Shown piece after piece: positions 7,218 to 11,432 of a stretch of DNA of 11,432 nt (within the stretch, counting starts at the first letter, position 1; every line of letters starts with the position of its first letter). Origin of the DNA: Bryobacterales bacterium (lineage in GTDB: Bacteria > Acidobacteriota > Terriglobia > Bryobacterales > Bryobacteraceae); the NCBI GenBank assembly GCA_003142355.1, contig PLMF01000177.1, positions 1 to 11,432 on the forward strand. Direction: 5' to 3'. The position numbers and the translations under genes were made by a program. The notes under the pieces were generated by a model that was not told the origin of the DNA, did no database searches, and worked only from the letters and a program-made list of their open reading frames with translations.

Positions 7218-8194
7218 TTATAGAGCGGCAACGGCTTTCGCACTCACCAAAGTCGGCTCCAGTCGATGGCGTTCACGAGTATAGAAATGCAACAGCCTTC
7301 TCACGGCTGAAAGTGCTTCCGCGACCTTGGCCCGTTCTTGGTCAAAATCGCTGAAGTGGTCGATCTTGTGGACTACAAGCCGGATGGCGGCACTCTTTGT
7401 GGTCTGCTCAATCCGCATACCCGCCTCTAACCATGGCTCGATAGGCTTCAGAAGTGCGGCATCTTTGTTGGGAAACGTGAGCCGACAAATCCGGCTTGGG
7501 ATTTGTGATTAATGTATGCGCCACTAGGCAGTAACCTGCTACGGATTTCGAACCACGCGTCGCCCCACCAAGTGTCTGCTGGTAGGCGCATTTGGACATC
7601 TTCTCGCTGATCTGCGAAGAATTCCTCGAAAAACGCGTAATGGCTCTTGCGAAATGCCGTCATTTCCTGGTCGACCACTTGGACGCCGGAGCCCTCAGCT
7701 TTCTTGATTGCCTGATCGATCGCCCTGACCTTAAACTCACGCCGTTTGGGTTCCGTAGCAGCTATCCATTCCGTGATCTGTTCGAGCGTTACAACGGCAT
7801 CAAACCCGTGGTCAGAGTTGGACCTCGCATAACTCTTGGGCGCGATGAGACAGGTCCAGTATCTGTTCCACCTAATGCCCTTCCCGGACTCGCCGCGCTC
7901 GTGATACCTGTCCGGTTGGCGGGGCTGAAATCCTGCGCGGATCTTGTCCTCAATAAGGATCGCAACCCGATCTCCGCTGCCCTCAACCTCCTGATAAACC
8001 ACAATGAGATCAGCTTCGCCGTGGTTATCCGACACCGAGTGTTCGACACGCTGCACCTGAAGCGGGGCACCGTGTTGACCAGCAGCTTCGATGAAGCGTT
8101 GAAGAAAGTTCAAATCGACGCTGAACTCCTCTTCGAGAAGAAAATCGATATGGACCTCCTGTACTGTAGGTCCAGGGCATTTATCAGGCTGCAC
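7218..8194 (-). pseudogene. PD-(D/E)XK nuclease superfamily protein, frameshifted
   Basis: A GTG at 8194-8192 with GGAGGG 5 nt upstream opens a frame of 248 codons that stops at 7448. Residues 60-84 hold the nuclease-type core: E60-A-D62-LIVV, then AILIEDKI with E82-x-K84, followed by RQPDRY. This is the D...(D/E)xK layout seen in many small nuclease-fold proteins from phages and accessory islands. Near the C-terminus the frame goes wrong. After AGFV the sensible reading continues as LTFPNKDAALLKPIEPWLEA in another frame, and runs on through GMRIEQTTKSAAIRLVVHKI to the TAA at 7220-7218. One base is missing at about 7482-7483. Restored, the protein would be 325 residues. The nuclease core is still encoded upstream of the break. 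Its activity and target are unknown; a sequencing error is the main alternative to a real mutation. Confidence 0.78.
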
Positions 8195-8645
8195 TGTGTC
8201 CCTCCAAGTTGTATACTTTCGACGAACGCTTGAGTGTGGGTTACCGTGTTGGATTTTAGCATACGACCTTAGGATTTCCAGAGCCGACGAGCGGTTTAGG
8301 GAACGGACACTTCTGTCGCAGGGTCCCAGGACGGTCGGTTGTCCGCCCGGCTCCGGTCCAACAGCGTTCGCAGTTCACTCCGGTGGAGTCCCGCTTCGCG
8401 TCAGGTGGACGAAAGACGCTCAAACCGCATAGTTGACAGCCGAACCCGGTTCCTGCCCCGAAACTCCCTTCCGCCCAGCAAACTCCCCGCAAGGCGCCTT
8501 GTGTTCCTTTACGATTCCGGACCTGCGAGGTGAACAGCCCGCCTTACCCGAGTGCCGACTCGCGAAGAAAGTTCCCGGAACAAAGGCGAATTTCGGCGGC
8601 TACTACAATGTGGATTTTCGGCGCTACGTGGCGTAGGGTGGAAGT
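8195..8645. other. Intergenic stretch without a convincing gene, about 450 bp
   Basis: This lies between the start of the broken nuclease-like gene (minus) and the second antitoxin gene (plus), so it should hold promoters for both directions. Short open frames occur, including one on the plus strand at 8433-8636 (67 codons, TTG start) that ends 9 nt before the antitoxin gene with a plausible-looking tail (ANFGGYYNVDFRRYVA). That frame has no ribosome site that I can defend and no family likeness, and the same frame upstream is closed by a stop. I leave it uncalled. No tRNA, terminator or tandem array was seen. The last 60 bases carry the promoter-like elements listed separately. Confidence 0.5.
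8591..8627 (+). promoter_or_regulatory. Direct repeats flanking a -10 box, candidate promoter/operator of the second vapBC operon
   Basis: TTTCGGCGGCTAC (8591-8603) and TTTCGGCGCTAC (8616-8627) are near-identical direct repeats 25 nt apart, differing by one base gained or lost. Between them TACAAT (8604-8609) matches the -10 consensus at five of six positions. The -35 region is poor. Transcription would start near 8616, about 30 nt before the antitoxin ATG. Repeats that flank the -10 box at this place suit an autoregulatory operator for a toxin-antitoxin complex. The repeats are seen directly; the role is inferred. Confidence 0.4.
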
Positions 8646-8903
8646 ATGGCGTCAGTGGAGGAAGTCATTATCCAACTCAAGAGGCTGCGTCCGGAACAGG
8701 TCGACGAGGTGGCGCGGATCGTCCATGACCTTGCACAAGCCGGGTGCGGGGAAGCGCCTCTGCACGCTGCCGTACCGGCCCGTGTGGTGGATGAGGCCGT
8801 CCAGCATGGTTGGCCTGCGGAGTTATTCACGGAGTTGATTGGGAGCCTGCCGGAACTTGAACGCTCCGCCCAGCCGCCCGTGGAAAACCGGGCCAATTTG
8901 TGA
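8646..8903 (+). CDS. VapB-like antitoxin of the second PIN toxin
   Basis: 85 residues from an ATG with GGTGG 4 nt before it. The N-terminal half (MASVEEVIIQLKRLRPEQVD then EVARIVHDLA) resembles small antitoxins that start with a helix of the 'L-x-x-L-x-x-E-Q-x-x-E-V' type. The C-terminal half (VPARVVDEAVQHGWPAELF then TELIGSLPELER) is like the toxin-wrapping tails I recall from antitoxins paired with PIN proteins. Its stop codon overlaps the toxin start by 3 bases of a GTGA, as in the first pair, though the two antitoxins are not obviously related. The gene is intact while its toxin partner is broken, so it may now be an orphan antitoxin. The assignment rests mainly on the coupling to the PIN gene. 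Confidence 0.7.
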   Translation: MASVEEVIIQLKRLRPEQVDEVARIVHDLAQAGCGEAPLHAAVPARVVDEAVQHGWPAELFTELIGSLPELERSAQPPVENRANL

Positions 8904-9310
8904 CGACCTGGCTGCTTGACACTGACATCGCAATCGAGTTGCTGCGCGGGCGCAATGTTCATGTGGCTGAGTAATTGGCTTCCAGAAATCGGAATGCGGT
9001 CTTACTCTCGACTGTGACCGTTGCCGAGTTGATGTTTGGCGCGTTGCGTAGCCGGAAACCGCAAGAGAGCATTGGCAGATGCCGGCAGTTTTGCTCTGCT
9101 TTTCAACTGGTGGAGTTGGACCAGGACGCGGGTGAACGATCTGGCGCCATCAGGGCGGACCTGGAAAGCCGGGGTGAACGGATAGGCGCCTACGATGTGC
9201 TCATTGCAGGGATCGCCTCGACGCGTGGTCACGTCCTGGCAACGCACAACGTCCGCGAATTTGGGCGCATTGCGGGGCTTCAGATCGAAGACTGGGCGGC
9301 GATCCCATAG
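8900..9310 (+). pseudogene. vapC: VapC-type PIN-domain toxin with an in-frame stop codon
   Basis: From the GTG at 8900 the frame encodes a normal-length PIN toxin (136 codons) except that codon 25 is TAA (8972-8974). The N-terminal piece holds the first catalytic aspartate (D7 in WLLDTDIAIELLRGR). The rest holds E43 in VAELMFG, D99 in GAYDVLIAG, and the end motif ATHNVREFG with N117 and E120. The codons around the stop read GAG-TAA-TTG; CAA-to-TAA is the simplest explanation, since Gln-Leu would fit this helix. A TTG directly after the stop could in principle restart translation, but the product would lack D7 and so most likely be inactive. The upstream antitoxin overlaps the start. Loss of a toxin while its antitoxin stays intact is the harmless order of decay. 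A sequencing error is possible. Confidence 0.83.
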
Positions 9311-9335
9311 GCCGCCACGGTGCGGCGCCGCCGGG

Positions 9336-11162
9336 CTACAAATCTGCGCTGGTGGTCTGCGATTCGGGTGTCCGCTCCTGCACGCGGAACTGGATGTCGT
9401 GAAGCTTGGCGTACAGGCCGCCCTTTGCGAGTAGTTCGTCGTGCTTGCCGGTCTCCACGATCTCTCCGCCCTCGATCACGAAAATCCTGTCCGCCCGCTG
9501 GATGGTGGCCAGCCGATGGGCGATCACAATCGACGTCTTGCCTTCCATCAGCCGGTTCAGGGCATCGAAGACCAGTCGCTCGGACTCCGCATCGAGGCCC
9601 GTTGTCGGCTCGTCCAGAATCAAAATCGGGAGGCTGCGGATCAGCGCCCGCGCGATGGCGATGCGCTGGCGCTGCCCGCCGGAAAGCGTCACCCCGCGCT
9701 CACCCACCACCGTGTCGTAGCCGTCCGGCATCTTATCGATGAACTCGCTGGCATTGGCCAGTTCCGCGGCGCGCACGATCTCTTCCATGGTCGCGTCCGA
9801 CTTGCCGTACGCGATATTGGTTGCGATGGTCCCGTGGAACAACAGCGTCTCCTGCAGCACGAAGCCGATCTGCTGACGCAGCGTCGACTGCTGGAACTGC
9901 CGGATGTCGCATCCATCGATCTTCACCACCCCGGCGGTGGGATCGTAGAAGCGCGCCACCAGGCTGGTGATGGTCGATTTTCCGGAACCGGTCGGGCCCA
10001 CCAGCGCCGCCATCTCTCCCGGCGCGATGCGGAAGCTCATGTCGTGGAGCACCGGCAACTTGGGACCGTAGCTGAAGGCGACGTGGTCGAATTCGATGCT
10101 GCCCTGGAACGGCGGAGCGGGCACGGCGCCCGGCAAATCCTCTATGTCCCGCTTGGTCTGCAACACTTCCTGAATGCGTTCCCACGCCACCGCAGCCTTG
10201 GTATAGGTATCGGTCATCTTCGAAAGCTCCTGCATCGGTTTATACATCCTTCCCAGATACAGGACGAAAACGATCAGCGAGCCGGTCGACAGGCTGCCGT
10301 CCAGAACCATGCGCGCGCCAAACCACAGAACCATGCAGGTGCCGCCGGCCACGATCATTTCCACCATCGGCGAGAGCCTGGCTTTCAGTCCCCGGGCGCG
10401 CAACGCGATGCCCACGCTCTCCATGCTCTCCACTTCGTAGCGCCGCTGCTCATAGTCCTCGCGCGCGAAGGCCTTCACCACGCGCACGGCGGAGAAGACC
10501 TCTTGGATGATGGAAGCCATCTCGCCTTCTTTTTTGCGAACCGCCCGCGAGGCTTTCTTGATCTTGCGCGTGTAGGTGAACACCACCGCGAACAACAAAG
10601 GCACGATGGAGAGCGCGATCAGCGTGAACTGCCAGTCGATGTAGAACATCACGCCGATCATCCCGAACAGGGTCAGCAGGCTGACCAGCGTGCTGAGCAG
10701 GCCCGACGCCAGAAAACTCTGCACCGAATCGATGTCGCCGGTCACGCGGCTGATCAGATCGCCGGTCTGCTGCCGGTCGCGGTACGCCAGCGAGAGCCGC
10801 TGAATCTGCGCATAGAGCGTGCGCCGCATCTCGTGCAGCACCTTCTGCCCGATGGTGGTCGTCAGCGATTTCTCGGCATAAGAGCAGGAGGCGCCCAACG
10901 CCGCGATCGCCAGCACCGCCAGCGCGGCCAGGCGGAGGATTGCCAGCGGATCGTTTCCGGCCAGCCCCACGACCACATCGTTCAGCCACCCCTTGGTGAC
11001 ACGCGCCTTCAGAACCGTATCGATGATGATCTTCAGCGGCCAGGGCTGCAGCAGGTCCGCGACACTGCCGCCGGCCACCACCAGTACGCCCAGCGACAGG
11101 GATTTGAAGTGCGGGCGCAGCAGCCGCTTGATCGTCAGCGGGTTCTGTCCGGGGTCAGACAT
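9336..11162 (-). CDS. ABC exporter half-transporter (fused membrane and ATPase domains, MsbA-like)
   Basis: 608 residues with the normal layout of a type IV (exporter) half-transporter, which works as a dimer in the inner membrane. The membrane domain spans roughly residues 20-310 with six hydrophobic segments (about 22-40, 76-94, 152-173, 178-197, 264-282, 290-305). The ATPase domain from about 354 is complete: A-loop Y365, Walker A GPTGSGKST (389-397), Q-loop Q437, signature LSGGQ (493-497), Walker B ending LDEP (D517, E518), D-loop TGLD (521-524) and switch H549. The catalytic glutamate is present, so it should hydrolyse ATP. Lipid, drug or peptide export are all possible; nothing nearby fixes the substrate. 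The ATG at 11162 is the natural start, although the ribosome site is weak. The gene ends 25 nt from the broken toxin gene, tail to tail, with a GC-rich palindrome (9322-9331) but no T-run between them. Confidence 0.92.
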   Translation of the reverse strand: MSDPGQNPLTIKRLLRPHFKSLSLGVLVVAGGSVADLLQPWPLKIIIDTVLKARVTKGWLNDVVVGLAGNDPLAILRLAALAVLAIAALGASCSYAEKSLTTTIGQKVLHEMRRTLYAQIQRLSLAYRDRQQTGDLISRVTGDIDSVQSFLASGLLSTLVSLLTLFGMIGVMFYIDWQFTLIALSIVPLLFAVVFTYTRKIKKASRAVRKKEGEMASIIQEVFSAVRVVKAFAREDYEQRRYEVESMESVGIALRARGLKARLSPMVEMIVAGGTCMVLWFGARMVLDGSLSTGSLIVFVLYLGRMYKPMQELSKMTDTYTKAAVAWERIQEVLQTKRDIEDLPGAVPAPPFQGSIEFDHVAFSYGPKLPVLHDMSFRIAPGEMAALVGPTGSGKSTITSLVARFYDPTAGVVKIDGCDIRQFQQSTLRQQIGFVLQETLLFHGTIATNIAYGKSDATMEEIVRAAELANASEFIDKMPDGYDTVVGERGVTLSGGQRQRIAIARALIRSLPILILDEPTTGLDAESERLVFDALNRLMEGKTSIVIAHRLATIQRADRIFVIEGGEIVETGKHDELLAKGGLYAKLHDIQFRVQERTPESQTTSADL

Positions 11163-11174
11163 GCGGCACCCATC

Positions 11175-11180
11175 AGTATA
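11175..11180 (-). promoter_or_regulatory. Candidate -10 box of the ABC transporter gene
   Basis: TATACT on the minus strand (five of six matches to the -10 consensus) lies 12 nt before the ATG. No -35 box is found at the right distance. If used, the transcript would begin only about 6 nt before the start codon, which agrees with the weak ribosome site. Low confidence. Confidence 0.25.
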
Positions 11181-11262
11181 CTCATTCGATCGTGGTGCGC
11201 AGCAGCATCAGATAATTTTGTGAGATTCGCCCGCCTCGCCCCACTATCTTGCTGTCAACGCT

Positions 11263-11432
11263 ATGCGCGGTGTAGTGTTTTTTGCGGTTTGCGGGTTAGC
11301 CTTCTCCCAACCCCCGGACCCTGCCTACGAGCCTCTGACCCGCGCTTACGAGGCGCTGCGCGGGCGCGATTACGATGCCGCCATTGCAGGTTTCCTCAAG
11401 GGTATCGAAGCTGCCCCGCGCCGCGCCTCCAT
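11263..11432 (+). CDS. Secreted TPR-repeat protein, N-terminal part (runs off the right edge)
   Basis: The open frame from the ATG at 11263 continues to the window edge (56 codons). It starts with a short signal peptide (MRGVVFFAVCGLAFS, probable cut before QPPD). The first helical pair follows (PLTRAYEALRGRDYDAAIAG, then FLKGIEAAP), with the tyrosine, alanine and proline spacing of a tetratricopeptide repeat. TPR proteins are scaffolds for protein assembly; acidobacterial genomes carry many exported ones. No ribosome site is visible before the ATG. A TATCTT box at 11245-11250 would start transcription within a few bases of it, so a leaderless message is possible. The gene is divergent from the ABC transporter gene with 100 nt between starts. 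Confidence 0.68.
   Translation, partial: MRGVVFFAVCGLAFSQPPDPAYEPLTRAYEALRGRDYDAAIAGFLKGIEAAPRRAS

Noticed and set aside
7592..8233. Plus-strand open frame of 213 codons
   Set aside because: It lies opposite the nuclease-like gene, which has a ribosome site and a PD-(D/E)XK core; the plus-strand product has no recognisable motif.
8433..8636. Possible small gene directly before the second antitoxin
   Set aside because: TTG start without a defensible ribosome site, no family likeness, and its end overlaps the promoter-like repeats. Kept only as a note on the intergenic region.
8234..8640. Possible tRNA or structured RNA in the gene-free stretch
   Set aside because: No cloverleaf with a T-arm consensus and no long stem was found; the only hairpin noticed (ACTCC-GGT-GGAGT) is too short to mean much.
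9311..9335. GC-rich palindrome between convergent genes as a terminator
   Set aside because: GCGGCGCCGC (9322-9331) could form a short stem but there is no loop of sensible size and no T-run on either strand.

Overview
The window looks like chromosome from an Acidobacteriota bacterium, probably of the Solibacter/Bryobacter type. The main reasons are a large Oar-like TonB-dependent receptor with an N-terminal carboxypeptidase-regulatory-like domain, followed directly by a secreted protein of the 'VWFA-related Acidobacterial domain' kind, in a GC-rich background. A CotH-family secreted protein and a secreted TPR protein at the two edges fit the same picture. The assignment rests on recognised protein families, not on a database search.

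Layout. Positions 1-326 (minus) hold the N-terminal part of a CotH-kinase-family protein that runs off the left edge. Positions 327-697 are a divergent intergenic region with a 163-bp palindromic repeat element and a small inverted repeat just before the receptor gene. Positions 698-5937 (plus) are a likely two-gene operon: the TonB-dependent receptor and the VWA protein, 14 nt apart. Positions 5944-9310 form an accessory stretch. It holds an intact vapBC-type toxin-antitoxin pair (minus), a broken Sel1-repeat/ADP-ribosylglycohydrolase remnant (minus), a frameshifted PD-(D/E)XK-nuclease-family gene (minus), about 450 bp with no convincing gene, and a second vapBC-type pair (plus) whose toxin has an in-frame stop. 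Positions 9336-11162 (minus) encode a complete ABC half-transporter of the exporter type. From 11263 (plus) a secreted TPR-repeat protein begins and runs off the right edge.

How it fits together. The receptor and the VWA protein are both exported and probably co-transcribed, so they may serve one envelope function; the substrate is not visible. The 5.9-9.3 kb stretch reads as an accessory island in decay. Within about 2.5 kb there are three independent lesions: a one-base frame change in a G6 tract at the Sel1/ADP-ribosylglycohydrolase junction, a one-base loss in the nuclease-like gene, and a probable CAA-to-TAA change in the second toxin. Only the first toxin-antitoxin pair looks intact. 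I see no rRNA, tRNA, CRISPR array, transposase or integrase. I do not see a clearly new biological system. The points most worth checking are the G6 junction, the broken genes, the palindromic element and the direct repeats around the -10 box of the second vapB.
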